NCBI RefSeq assembly: GCF_900460065.1
Contig: NZ_UAVD01000057.1
Location: 98,717-162,716 of the forward strand
Length of the DNA stretch: 64,000 nucleotides
Direction: 5' to 3'
From: Streptomyces griseus
GTDB lineage: Bacteria > Actinomycetota > Actinomycetes > Streptomycetales > Streptomycetaceae
This document shows positions 26,288-34,811 of the stretch, piece by piece. The stretch's first letter is position 1. The number at the start of each line of letters is the position of its first letter. Position numbers and translations under genes: made by a program. A model generated the notes under the pieces. The model did not search any database. It had not been told where the DNA came from and was given only the letters and a program-made list of their open reading frames with translations.

Positions 26288-26842
26288 ATCACTGACGCTG
26301 TCATCTCGCAGACCCTGGCCACGTACCTGGAGCGATACCCGGACGAGGCCGAGGCACTGGCTGCGCCGTTGCGGATGCTCGCGGGCGGCAGTGGCTTCGC
26401 TTCGCGGCGCAGCTTCCCGATGCATGTGACGATGGGCGCGCTCCTGGTCCGTGGCGGCCGGGAGATCCTGCTGATCGAGCATCGGGCGTACGGGATCACG
26501 TTGCAGCCGGGCGGGCATCTCGAGCCGACCGACGCCACGCTGGTCGACGCGGCCGTGCGCGAGCTCGCCGAGGAAACCGGACTCGACCCGGCGGGAGTGA
26601 CCCTGGCGGATCCGGTGCCCGCGTACGTCGAGTACGGGCGTCTCCCGGCGCGCCCCGAGAAGGGCGAGCCGGATCATTTCCACCTCGACCTGGGGTACGC
26701 GTTCACGACGGATCGCGCGGACGTGGGGCAGATCCAGGAAGCGGAGGTGACCGGTGCTGCCTGGGTTCCGCTCGCAGATGCCGAACGGCTGGTCGGCCCG
26801 CGCATCGCCCGTGCGGTGAGCCGGACCGCCCGCGTCGGCTGA
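26288..26842 (+). CDS. Nudix hydrolase lacking a normal start codon
   Basis: The domain is intact: TYLERYPDEAEALAAPLRML, HVTMGALLVRGGREILLIEH and a Nudix box within GGHLEPTDATLVDAAVRELA followed by EETGLDP. It is related to the Nudix gene at 23519-24152, sharing the N-terminal helix and the 'GEPxHxHxDxxxxF' region. No ATG, GTG or TTG is placed correctly. A good Shine-Dalgarno (GGGAGGTGG, 26269-26277) precedes ATC at 26288, so the likely native start ATG has become ATC. Expression may be abolished or depend on a rare start. Substrate cannot be predicted; Nudix enzymes cleave X-linked nucleoside diphosphates. Confidence 0.7.
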   Translation: MTDAVISQTLATYLERYPDEAEALAAPLRMLAGGSGFASRRSFPMHVTMGALLVRGGREILLIEHRAYGITLQPGGHLEPTDATLVDAAVRELAEETGLDPAGVTLADPVPAYVEYGRLPARPEKGEPDHFHLDLGYAFTTDRADVGQIQEAEVTGAAWVPLADAERLVGPRIARAVSRTARVG

Positions 26843-26931
26843 TGCAGGCCCGGAGATCTCGGGCCCGGCCGTGGGACGGATGCGGCTGTGTTCCGGCCGA
26901 TGTGCGGTGGGTCCGCGTCGTGGGCCGCTGT

Positions 26932-27763
26932 TCACGCCGGGGCCCCGTCGCACCGGGCGATGACGACGAGCCAACTGGTGACCGTCACGTCGTCGGGCCG
27001 GGTCAGGGCGTACGCCTTCTCCAGCAGTTCCATCTGCTGGTGGTAGGGGAGCCCGCTGGGCCGGGCGAAGACCGGGATGGACAGCCAAGCTCTGCGTTCG
27101 GCCATCGTGGTGTGCTGGGCGGTCACCTCCGCTTCCACCAGGGTCAGGCCGGCGCCGGCCAGGTGCTGGGTGATCGCGGGGAGCGGGAGCCGCGGGGCTG
27201 TATCGGCGGCAGGGCGCGGCAGGCGGTTGTCGCGGGTGGCGATCTGCTCGATCAGGGAGCCCAGCGAGGGACGGGCGGGCAGGTTCTGTGCGTCGGGGTG
27301 TTCCACTCCGGCGAAGCCGCCGCCGACGTTGAACACGAACCGCCGCCGGGCCGCAGAGCGCGGTGCACTGCGGCGAACACGGCGGGCACGTCTGTCTTCC
27401 AGATCGCTGAGTTGCACACGCGGCGTCGACGCCTCCGGCCGGGGTGTGCTCGGTGAGATCCTCCGCACGGGCCGTGATCCAGGTCAGGCGCGGATCGTGG
27501 ACGGTGCGCCGGCCGATGCGCTGCATGGCCCAAGCGTTGTCGAGGGTGATGACCTGTGCGTCTCGCGGTGCCAGGGCGAGGGTGGCCTGGGCGGTCGCGC
27601 CGGTCCCGCCGCACAGGTCGACGATCGTGCGGCTGGTGATGAGGCGGGCGCGAGAGGCCAGGTCGCGACTGGTGCCCGTGTACGTCGGGAAGCTGCGGGT
27701 GAAGGCGGCGTAGGCCTCGGCGGTGGCCTCGTCGTCCCACCCGGTCAACGCGTCCTGCGTCAA
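26932..27763 (-). pseudogene. SAM-dependent methyltransferase with two single-base deletions
   Basis: From 27763 the product reads MTQDALTGWDDEATAEAYAA and has the SAM motif I IVDLCGGTGATAQATLA, then the acidic strand VITLDNAWAMQRIG. Near 27432 one base is missing and the next 26 residues (NSAIWKTDVPAVFAAVHRAL) are in a second frame. Near 27352 another base is missing and the rest (RFVFNVGGGFAGVEHPDAQN to WLVVIARCDG) is in a third. Restoring both bases would give about 277 residues of a class I methyltransferase. Two independent indels in a short distance argue for genuine decay unless local sequence quality is poor; the neighbouring genes show the same pattern. Confidence 0.75.
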
Positions 27764-27850
27764 GGTGTCCTCCTCGTATCGTCGTGGGTCGGGCGCCTGC
27801 CCCGGGTGCCGTCCACAGGTGGCTCCAGGGCGTGTGATCGCCGCGGGGGC

Positions 27851-28290
27851 TCAGTCGAAGGACGTCTTGCGGGTGCGGGTCCGCTTCAGTTCGAAGAAGC
27901 CGTCCGCAGCGGCGACGGCGAGGAGCCCGTCCCAGAGCTGCCCGGCGGCGCCCCCGCCGGGGGGGGGCGGGGGTGACGACGGGCCCGAACAGCGCGGTTC
28001 CCGCGATCCGCAGGACGGGCGTCCCGACGTCAAGGCCGACGTCGTCGGACGCCTCGTGGTGCGAGTCCTTGATGATCTGGTCGAACTGAGTACTGGTGGC
28101 GGCCGAGGCCAGCGAAGCGGGCAGGGCGCACTCGGTGAGGGCTTCGGTGATGACGGCCGGGTCCTCCCGGCGCCGCTGGTTGTGCAGCCGCGTGCCGATC
28201 GCCGTGTACAGCGGGCCCAGCACGAGGCGGCCGGCGTGCTCTACGGCGGCCGCACAGACCCGCACCGAGCCCCGGGCGGACTCCATCAGC
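27851..28290 (-). pseudogene. C-terminal half of a DsbA-family mycothiol-dependent nitroreductase (Rv2466c-like)
   Basis: The remaining part matches the helical and C-terminal region of actinobacterial DsbA-like nitroreductases: LVLGPLYTAIGTRLHNQRRR, IKDSHHEASDDVGLDVGTPV (cis-Pro region), LRIAGTALFGPVV and FFELKRTRTRKTSFD. The N-terminal thioredoxin part with the CxxC active site is absent, since the homology starts at 28290. There is a frameshift at a G9 run (27959-27967) inside the product. It cannot be active. It lies just beyond the strong hairpin that ends the preQ0 operon. Confidence 0.75.
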
Positions 28291-28328
28291 TTGGGCTTCC
28301 CCTTCGCTTCGCTGAGATTTTCCGCCCT

Positions 28329-28357
28329 TGCCGCACGCCCCGTCGGGGCGTGCGGCA
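28329..28357. terminator. 13-bp perfect stem-loop downstream of the preQ0 operon
   Basis: TGCCGCACGCCCC (28329-28341) and GGGGCGTGCGGCA (28345-28357) form a perfect stem with a 3-nt loop, about 175 bp after the last operon gene. This is the strongest hairpin in the area and a likely transcription terminator for the minus-strand operon. Confidence 0.7.
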
Positions 28358-28530
28358 GGCGTCGGTGTCCGATGGCGTCACCGGCTTGGGAGGCCGGCGA
28401 GCATCGTGAGGACGGCGGCGAGTTCCGGCACGTCCCCGTGCCGCTCGTTCTGGCGTCTCGGGCATGGGCCACCTGCTTGGCCACTCTTCAATCCACACGT
28501 TTCGAGTGGTTGGAGTCGTGCGGCACTCGA

Positions 28531-29853
28531 TCAGGGGCTTGAGCGCTCCTTCCGCAGGCCCTGGGCAGGAGCGGGACGGCGTGCGTGGAGACGGATCATG
28601 TCCAGGCCCCGCTGGAAGGTGCCCGGGGTTTCCGAGAGGTTGAGCCGCAGGAGCTGGCCGCCGGGATACAGCGCGTCCCAGGCGGCGGAGGTCCCGCCGT
28701 GGACGACGGTCGGGTTGAGCCGCAACCCTGCTCGCCCGCACAGCGTCACCCAGGGCAGGAAGCGCTCCTGCGGAATGCGGAGTTCGGCGAACGCGGAGTA
28801 GCCCCCGACCGGCTCCATGCCCGGGATGCGCCGCACGGGAGATCCGGGGCCGTCGAGTGCGTGAGCATTCTGGCGGAAGCGTTCGGCCATGACGGTCAGG
28901 TGATCGCGGATGCGGCGATAGGTCTCCTCCTTGGGCAGTGCCGCAAGACCTGCTCGGCTGACGCTGTCCTGGGCGATCCGGACGAGCTTGGCCGTCTGCT
29001 CGTGGGGGGCCTCCACCACGGTGAGGAGGCAGGCGTAGAAGATCATGACGACTTCGCCGACGGGGTCGCCGCTCATGGCCATCCGCTCGAAACGGTCGCG
29101 GGCCAGGTGCTGCAGCAGCGCCTCGTTCCGGGTGATGACGACGGCTGCGCGCAGCCCGGGCAGGGAGAGGTCCTTGGAGGCGGTGAGGATCAGGGCGGCC
29201 TTGCCCAGGTCGATGCCGTGGACGCGGTCGCGGAGTATCGCCGCGGGTTGCGGGCCTTCGGCTCCGATCTGGAAGGGGACGTCGAGAAGCGTGAAGTCCG
29301 GTTCGGCCCGGGCGGGCGGGGTGTGGCGGGCGCCAGTGACTCCGTTGGGGAGGACTTCGACGAGGCAGGTGCGTGCGAGCGGGGACGTGCTGGTGGGATG
29401 GAGGGTGCCGTCGTGCCGGTAGTAGCCGGTCACCGGGGCTCCCCAGCGGACAGCGCACTGGTCGAAGGCGTAGTAGTTCGGCAGCGGCAGGATCAGAGCG
29501 TGGCCGGTCTCGGAGAGATGCGCGATGGTCAGGCTGATGGCCTCGGTGCCGCCGCGGGTGAAGAAGATGTCGGACGGGTCTAGCCTCATGTTCAGGTGGT
29601 TGCCGAGGAGTTCGGCCATCGCCGCCCGCGCGCCCGCCCGGCTGCGGCTGGCGTACGCGGAGAGGGTTCCGTCGCGGATGAAGCGGTCGAGCAGGGCGGA
29701 GAGGTAGCGGGCGAGGTCCGGGGAGGGCGGGAAGCGGTTGCAGCCCTCCCCGAGCTCGATGGCCGTCTCGGTGTCCGGGGCGGCACCGTCGCGAAGGGCT
29801 CCGAAGGCGGTGAGGCAGTCGGCCTGCGCGGGGGCCGGGATGGTGTCGTGCAC
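28531..29853 (-). CDS. PLP-dependent aminotransferase, class I/II
   Basis: A protein of 440 residues from GTG 29853. Fold-type I features: a cofactor-binding turn DIFFTRGGTEAISLTIAHLS, the aromatic stacking region NYYAFDQCAVRWG, and the Schiff-base lysine in ILTASKDLSLPGLR (near residue 224) followed by AAVVITRN. The small domain has SGYSAF-like and LNPTVVHGG segments and a carboxylate-binding LRLNLSETPG. It is the last gene of the apparent 15-gene operon, 64 bp after the HAD gene. It could aminate a keto-sugar or keto-acid, or supply an amino acid for acylation. The family comparison does not fix the substrate. Confidence 0.8.
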   Translation of the reverse strand: MHDTIPAPAQADCLTAFGALRDGAAPDTETAIELGEGCNRFPPSPDLARYLSALLDRFIRDGTLSAYASRSRAGARAAMAELLGNHLNMRLDPSDIFFTRGGTEAISLTIAHLSETGHALILPLPNYYAFDQCAVRWGAPVTGYYRHDGTLHPTSTSPLARTCLVEVLPNGVTGARHTPPARAEPDFTLLDVPFQIGAEGPQPAAILRDRVHGIDLGKAALILTASKDLSLPGLRAAVVITRNEALLQHLARDRFERMAMSGDPVGEVVMIFYACLLTVVEAPHEQTAKLVRIAQDSVSRAGLAALPKEETYRRIRDHLTVMAERFRQNAHALDGPGSPVRRIPGMEPVGGYSAFAELRIPQERFLPWVTLCGRAGLRLNPTVVHGGTSAAWDALYPGGQLLRLNLSETPGTFQRGLDMIRLHARRPAPAQGLRKERSSP

Positions 29854-29917
29854 GGTGGCTCCGGTGCGCCATGGGCCGGGGCGCTGCCGGGCTTCCGCGG
29901 TGCGGACGTCGGCGAGA

Positions 29918-30688
29918 TTACCGGATGGGGAGGGCCTCGGGGGCGGTTGGCTGCAACGGGGGGACCTCGTGCAGACCAGGACGCTGCCCGTTCGTCCCGG
30001 GCCCGGGGGTCAGGAGGATGCGGGCGGCCGCATCGAGGTCGGGTGTGTCGGTGTGCTGATCACGCCGCACCCAGATGGCGTCGATGTCTGCGCGTCGGGC
30101 CCCGGCGGCGTCGGCCTGGGGGTTGTCGCCGATCATGACGAGCCGGTGTGCGGGTCCCGCGGCCGCCCGCGCGAGCTGGAACGCCTGGGGGTGGGGTTTC
30201 TCGTAGCCGCTGGCGGCGGAGTTGATCACCGCCTGGAACCGGGTGTCGATACCGAGGGCGGACAGGAGCTCGGGGAGTTCGGGGACGTGGTTGGACAGGA
30301 GGACGTGCGTCCAGCCGTGTGCGGTGAGCCGGTCCAGGACGCGCAGCGTCTGCGGGTAGAGGCTCCACGCGGCGGGGTCGGTGTAGGCGTCGCGGGTTGC
30401 GGCAGCCACTGCCGCGGGATGAGAGATCCCGAGGCGGGTGAGTGCCTTGGAGACGACGCGGGTGATGTGATCCCACCAGACGTCGGGGTCGCTCAGCTGC
30501 GGGTGAGGCTCCTGATGAGCATTCCAGGGGAAGCCGGTGGCGAGAGCAGTGAACATCTCGGGGAAGGCCCAGCGGTGGCCGGGCTCTTGGACGTCCAGGA
30601 CTTCCAGGAGGCATTCGGCCCACGTTCCGTGCCGGCGGTGGCCGAGCGTTCCGTCGAAGTCCCATATCGCGGTCTTGGGTGCCGTCAC
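29918..30688 (-). CDS. HAD-superfamily phosphatase
   Basis: A protein of 256 residues from GTG 30688, overlapping the upstream exonuclease stop by 4 bp (GTGA). Motif I is IWDFDGTLGHR with the nucleophilic Asp; motif II is HVLLSNHVPEL; the motif III lysine is ASGYEKPHPQAF; motif IV is MIGDNPQADAAGARRA. This is the complete HAD set with a helical cap between motifs I and II, as in phosphoglycolate-phosphatase-like enzymes. In preQ0-nucleoside pathways such as toyocamycin a HAD enzyme removes the 5'-phosphate of the nucleotide. With a phosphoribosyltransferase in the same operon, a similar role is plausible. Confidence 0.88.
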   Translation of the reverse strand: MTAPKTAIWDFDGTLGHRRHGTWAECLLEVLDVQEPGHRWAFPEMFTALATGFPWNAHQEPHPQLSDPDVWWDHITRVVSKALTRLGISHPAAVAAATRDAYTDPAAWSLYPQTLRVLDRLTAHGWTHVLLSNHVPELPELLSALGIDTRFQAVINSAASGYEKPHPQAFQLARAAAGPAHRLVMIGDNPQADAAGARRADIDAIWVRRDQHTDTPDLDAAARILLTPGPGTNGQRPGLHEVPPLQPTAPEALPIR

Positions 30689-31512
30689 CACAGGCCGAGC
30701 GCTTCCAGGACGTGCGGTGCCTTGGGCTGCGGCACGGAGGGCTCGGCGGTGAGGAGGTTCTCGGGGAGGTCCGTCTTCCTGTCGAGTTTGATCATTTCGC
30801 GCCAGCACTGGGCCTGTGGCCACTGTTGCGTCCAGGCGGGACGCAGTTCGTCGGCGGGAATGTTCTCGAGGTGGCGTTCGCCGGCCAGGAGTCGGGCGGC
30901 GGTCTTGGCGCCGATGCCGCGGATGCCGGGGATGTTGTCGGCCGGGTCGCCCATCAGGGCGCGGAAGTCCGGCCACTGCTCGGCGAGGACGCCGTAGCGG
31001 GGCAGGATGTGCTCGCCGGCGGTGTAGCGGCGCTCCATGGCGAAACCCGTGTTCAGCAGGCGCACGCTGGGGTCGGCCAGGAGCTGGATGTAGTCCTTGT
31101 CGGTGGTCATGATGTCGACCGCGCGGCCGTCGGTGCGGGCGTGAGTGGCCAGGGTGGCGATGACGTCGTCCGCTTCGCAGCCGTCCTGTTCGATCCACCG
31201 GACGCCGCTGTGGTCGAGGGCGTTCTTGACCAGGATGAGGGACTCGATCAGGCCGGGATCCGGGGCGGGGCGCTGGGCCTTGTAGTCGCTGTCCCGTCCG
31301 ACACGGGCTTGTGAGCCGTTCTCTGAGTCGAAGACCACGAAGATCTCGAAGCCGTCGGCGTGCTGGATCTGGGCTTTGCGCAGGAGTGCGGCGAAGCCAA
31401 AGACGCCGGTGCGGTCGATGGTCTTGTCACGGCTGGTGATGCGGGCGGCGAAGCCGAACCAGGCGCGGTGCAGGAGGTAGTGGCCGTCGATGAGCAGCAG
31501 GGGAGCGGTCAT
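30685..31512 (-). CDS. 5'-3' exonuclease (PIN-like FEN, PolA-N-type)
   Basis: A protein of 275 residues from ATG 31512, overlapping the preceding glycosyltransferase by ATGA. It has the FEN/PolA N-terminal nuclease motifs: LLLIDGHYLLHRAWFGF, IFVVFDSENGSQARV, EQDGCEADDVIATLA, DIMTTDKDYIQLL, and the helix-3-turn-helix DNA-binding element PADNIPGIRGIGAKTAARLL. The acidic metal-binding residues appear intact. It stands alone, without a polymerase domain. Such enzymes digest or trim 5' ends and flaps of DNA. Its place in an operon of preQ0 and glycosyl-transfer genes, two genes from a reverse transcriptase-like gene, is unexpected and points towards nucleic acid as substrate or product. Confidence 0.9.
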   Translation of the reverse strand: MTAPLLLIDGHYLLHRAWFGFAARITSRDKTIDRTGVFGFAALLRKAQIQHADGFEIFVVFDSENGSQARVGRDSDYKAQRPAPDPGLIESLILVKNALDHSGVRWIEQDGCEADDVIATLATHARTDGRAVDIMTTDKDYIQLLADPSVRLLNTGFAMERRYTAGEHILPRYGVLAEQWPDFRALMGDPADNIPGIRGIGAKTAARLLAGERHLENIPADELRPAWTQQWPQAQCWREMIKLDRKTDLPENLLTAEPSVPQPKAPHVLEALGLW

Positions 31513-32888
31513 GGCGTGGCCTCCAGGGGATGGTGCGTGCTGGCGGGTGCCTGTGACCGTGGCGTACGGGCATCCGTTGCCGGATGACCATGGAGTGTAG
31601 TCACGGGGGTGGCGCGGGGCAGCCAGAACGTGGCCAGCAGCGTCGCGAGGTGCTCGGCGGCGTTGCGCTGCTTGAGAACCGTGCGGTGGGCGGCTGCCCG
31701 TAGCCGGGCGCGTTCGCTGCAGGTCAGGGCGAGTGCGCGGCGAAGCCCTTGGATCAGGGTTCCGGGAGCGGGGTCGTAGAGCAGGCCGTTGTGGCCGTCG
31801 GTGATCTGTTCGGGGAAGCCGTCGATGTTCGGGGCCAGGACGACGGCGCCGCCTTGTTGGGCCCACAGGGCGGTTTCGAAGACGATGTTGGCCAGGGTCT
31901 CGCCGCGGCTGGGGACGGCCATGGCGAAGGTGTCGGGCCAGGCGGCCAGCGCGCGGGGGATTGTCCGGTCGTAGCGGCCGATGATGGTGGCGCTGAGCCC
32001 GAGCTCGGCGCTGCGCTGCCGGTAGGAGTCGAGCAGGTTGGCGCGGTCGTCATCGGTGGGGACGGCGACCATCGCCAGGTGGACGTTCTCGCGCAGAGGG
32101 GCGAGTTCCTCGACGAGGAGGTCGAGGCCCTTGGTGTGGTCGGTGCGGCCGATCGCGGCGACGACCGGGCGGCCTGCGGGGATGCCGATGGCGCGCACGA
32201 TGCGTTCGGCTTCGGTTCGGGTCGGGGGGGCGAGGTCGGCGGCGGTGAGGTCGAGCCCGGAGGGCCAGGCCCGGAGCGTGCCCGGATCGAGCCGGTACTG
32301 GTCCTGGAGGTGGCGGGTGAGGAAGTCGCCGATGTCCGCGACCCATGCGCGGGGGTGGAGGCCAGCAGCAGCAATGGCCTCTTCTTCCCAGGCGATGCGG
32401 CCGGGGTCGGGGTGGGGGCGTTCGGTGATGCGGGCGGTGGAGAACAGGGCCAGCAGCACCTCCACCCCCGGGTGGGTGTGGTGGGCGAGACCGGCGAAGG
32501 GGGTGTCGACGCCGATGGCCAGCACCTTTTTGTGCCGGTCGGCCAGGTGTCCGGCGGCGTGGGCGGCTTCGGCGGACAGGTGCCGCCAGGTGTCCGGGTG
32601 CCAGAAGGGGCGGTGGGTGTCGTAGGGCAGGGTGATCACCTCGCCGCCGAGGTCCTCGACGATCCGGTGGGCGTAGCGGAGGTCGTCCTCGTTGTAGCCC
32701 CAGGTGGCCGGGCCGGGCTCGGGGACGGCGAGATACGGGGTGAAGGCGCCCGCGTGCGCACTGAGGCGGTGGTGGTGGCGGGCGAGGGTGGCCAGGAACG
32801 TCTTGGTCTGGCGGCCGATGCCGTTGGTGTTGTTCGCGATGCCGTTCACGGCGCAGTACAGCAGCGCCTTGGTCGTGGACGTGGACAA
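31509..32888 (-). CDS. Glycosyltransferase, GT-B fold (GT4-like)
   Basis: A protein of 459 residues from TTG 32888 with a good ribosome binding site (GGAAGGAG). The N-terminal domain begins LLYCAVNGIANNTNGIGRQT, with a glycine-rich acceptor loop. The C-terminal nucleotide-sugar domain has VVAAIGRTDHTKGLDLLVEE, then TIIGRYDRTIP and the donor-binding VPSRGETLANIVFETALWAQ, ending GGAVVLAPNIDGFPEQI, the typical GT4 E-x7-E and G-G-x-P pattern. The donor is probably an NDP-sugar. It is separated by 19 bp from the RT-like gene and overlaps the exonuclease gene by 4 bp. Together with the second glycosyltransferase it implies a product with at least two sugars or one sugar added twice. Confidence 0.85.
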   Translation of the reverse strand: MSTSTTKALLYCAVNGIANNTNGIGRQTKTFLATLARHHHRLSAHAGAFTPYLAVPEPGPATWGYNEDDLRYAHRIVEDLGGEVITLPYDTHRPFWHPDTWRHLSAEAAHAAGHLADRHKKVLAIGVDTPFAGLAHHTHPGVEVLLALFSTARITERPHPDPGRIAWEEEAIAAAGLHPRAWVADIGDFLTRHLQDQYRLDPGTLRAWPSGLDLTAADLAPPTRTEAERIVRAIGIPAGRPVVAAIGRTDHTKGLDLLVEELAPLRENVHLAMVAVPTDDDRANLLDSYRQRSAELGLSATIIGRYDRTIPRALAAWPDTFAMAVPSRGETLANIVFETALWAQQGGAVVLAPNIDGFPEQITDGHNGLLYDPAPGTLIQGLRRALALTCSERARLRAAAHRTVLKQRNAAEHLATLLATFWLPRATPVTTLHGHPATDARTPRSQAPASTHHPLEATP

Positions 32889-32907
32889 GGGGGCGTCTCC
32901 TTCCCGG

Positions 32908-33711
32908 TCAGCCGGCGGCGTAGAGGTCTTCCGGGTTCGGGCGCCAGATCTTCGACTTCGCCGCGGCCGGCTTCATCCCGTGCGCGGCGAGCAGGCCGGT
33001 CAGGTGCCGGTAGGCGGCTTCCGTCTCGGGCTCGGTGGCGGCGAACAGGGTGTAGTTGTCCGTCATCCGCACGGCCGTCCATGAGGTCAGCTGCTGGTCG
33101 ACGGGGGTCATTCTCAGGTTCGTGAGCATCGGGCTCAGGCCGCTGCCCGGCGCGAGCGGGTCGGGCAGGTCGCTCAGGATGCGGCGCAGCAGGGTGAGCA
33201 CGCTCCCGTCGTGGACGAAGCGGGCGACGGAGCTGATCGCGTCCTCCAACGCGACGCCGTGGCTGGCGGCGGCGACGTCGATGTCGGCCACCCAGGTCAG
33301 ACCCGCGTTCAGGTGCCGGGCGGCGGCCGCGACCGCGAGGGGCCGTCCGGCCCGCCGGTGCCAGCCGAACATCCAGGGCGGGTAGGCGTCCCGCTCCAGG
33401 ACGGGCTCGACGGCGTTGCGCAGCGCCCGGTGGACGATCCGGTCGGTGACTGTGGGGATGGTGACGGTGTGCCGTTTGCCCCAGGCATCGAACTCCTCGG
33501 TGCGCAACGGGCCGGGCCGCCACGTTCCGGCCGACAGCGCCACGGACAGGGCCGTGATGCGGGCGGGCATGTCCTGGCGGAAGGATCTCCAGGTCATGCC
33601 GTCCGCGCCGGGGGAGCCGGTGCGGCCCATGCACTGGCGGGCGGCCCGCTTCAGGGCCCGCTCGCTGACGGCTTGGCGCATCAGCGAGTGCGCTGCCGTA
33701 CAGCTGGTCAC
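32908..33711 (-). CDS. Compact reverse transcriptase-like protein
   Basis: A protein of 267 residues from GTG 33711, overlapping the previous gene by GTGA. RT landmarks in order: GSPGADGMTWRSF (RT0/1), TIPTVTDRIVHRALRNAVEP (RT2), YPPWMFGWHRRAGRPLA (RT2a), WVADIDVAAASHGV (motif A with Asp), PGSGLSPMLTNLRMTPVD (motif B, like PQGxxLSPxLxN but lacking Gln), AVRMTDNYTLFA (motif C) and GMKPAAAKSKIW (motif D/E). Motif C has MTDN where active RTs have YADD, so the second Asp is Asn. There is no maturase, endonuclease or thumb/X domain, so this is a free-standing fingers-palm protein related to group II intron or DGR/UG-type RTs. It may be a weak polymerase or a nucleic-acid-binding derivative. Its FGE-like neighbour recalls diversity-generating retroelements. 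Confidence 0.8.
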   Translation of the reverse strand: MTSCTAAHSLMRQAVSERALKRAARQCMGRTGSPGADGMTWRSFRQDMPARITALSVALSAGTWRPGPLRTEEFDAWGKRHTVTIPTVTDRIVHRALRNAVEPVLERDAYPPWMFGWHRRAGRPLAVAAAARHLNAGLTWVADIDVAAASHGVALEDAISSVARFVHDGSVLTLLRRILSDLPDPLAPGSGLSPMLTNLRMTPVDQQLTSWTAVRMTDNYTLFAATEPETEAAYRHLTGLLAAHGMKPAAAKSKIWRPNPEDLYAAG

Positions 33712-34811
33712 CTGATCATCCCGGTCGAGGCCAGGAACGCCTGGGCGACTGCGGTCGGCGTGTGGGCGGCGACCTGACGCGGCCCGTGCTGGGAGGCCGC
33801 GTGGTAGGCGGCCGGGTCGCCGAGCAGGGCTGCGAGCGCCTTCCACAGGGCTTCGGGCCCGTTCTCCAGGGCGGTCAGCCTTCCGGCCGGTCCGGTGAGG
33901 GCGGGCAGGTGCCCGAGCCCGTAGCCGACCACCGGCGTGCCCACGGACAGGGCTTCCGCGGCGACGTTCCCGAACGTCTCCGGGCTGGTGGAGGAGATGA
34001 CCGTGGCGGCGGCTCCCGCGAGGAAGCCGGGCACCTGCTGCCAGGGCAGGGCCGGGAGGATCTCGACGTCAGGCAGGGCGGCGGCCAGGGCCCGGCACTC
34101 GGTGACCACCTCGTTCTGCATGCCCTGCCAGTACTCGAATCCGGCCTCGGCCAGCACGATCTGCAGCGGCCTCCCCAGCCCGGCCGGGTAGGCCTTCAGC
34201 ATTTCGGCGATGCCCTTGTGCGGCTCGGCCCGGGCCACGATTCGCACCGGCCCGCGCTCACGCAGCACGTCCCGCTCGTCCGGCGCCGGCGGCTTGATGA
34301 TGTGCATGAGGGCGTTGGGGACCACGGCCCATTCGCCCGTGTCCACGCCTTCGCGGGCCAGTTCCTCGATCATGAAGTCGCTGACCGTCAGGACGCGGCC
34401 CGGGCGGTGGCCCAGACTCTGGTACAGGGGGGCGTCGGTGCGCGGGACGTGCACCATCAGCGCGGTGGCCATGTGCGCCGGGGCCGGGCTGAGGTAGCCC
34501 AGCCCCCACACGGCGTCCACCCAGCACACGAGATCCACCGTGCTCCCGGCCAGGAGGCGGCGGACCTCCTGCTCCACAGCTGCGGGATCGGCGAGGAGGG
34601 CGGTGAGGTTCTCCTCCAGCGCGGGGCGCGGCAGGGTCAGGCTGTCCAGGCGGAGAAGGTCCTCGCCGTCGTCGGGGGTGGCGGGGCCGGCGGCGATGAT
34701 CAGGGCGCGGTGGCCGAGTTCCCGCAGGCCGGTGGCGAGGGAGGCGATGCTGCGCTCGATCCCGGCGGGCTCGTCGGGGTTGTGGGTGAGCAGGACGAAG
34801 GCGATGTTCAC
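33708..34811 (-). CDS. Glycosyltransferase, GT-B fold (GT4-like)
   Basis: A protein of 367 residues from ATG 34811, coupled to both neighbours by 4-bp overlaps. It starts MNIAFVLLTHNPDEPAGIER, a GT4 N-terminal strand with the acceptor loop PAGIERSIASLATGLRELGH. The C-terminal domain has VRIVARAEPHKGIAEMLKAY and a donor-binding VISSTSPETFGNVAAEALSV followed by GTPVVGYGLGHLPALTG. It is distinct in sequence from the other operon glycosyltransferase. The acceptor is unknown. With the PIG-L deacetylase and WbqC-like protein in the same operon, an N-acetylhexosamine that is later deacetylated is a reasonable guess. Confidence 0.85.
   Translation of the reverse strand: MNIAFVLLTHNPDEPAGIERSIASLATGLRELGHRALIIAAGPATPDDGEDLLRLDSLTLPRPALEENLTALLADPAAVEQEVRRLLAGSTVDLVCWVDAVWGLGYLSPAPAHMATALMVHVPRTDAPLYQSLGHRPGRVLTVSDFMIEELAREGVDTGEWAVVPNALMHIIKPPAPDERDVLRERGPVRIVARAEPHKGIAEMLKAYPAGLGRPLQIVLAEAGFEYWQGMQNEVVTECRALAAALPDVEILPALPWQQVPGFLAGAAATVISSTSPETFGNVAAEALSVGTPVVGYGLGHLPALTGPAGRLTALENGPEALWKALAALLGDPAAYHAASQHGPRQVAAHTPTAVAQAFLASTGMIR

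Noticed and set aside
31749..33125. 458-residue plus-strand ORF opposite the glycosyltransferase and RT-like genes
   Set aside because: Gly/Val-rich antisense product without motifs; the minus frame has complete domains.
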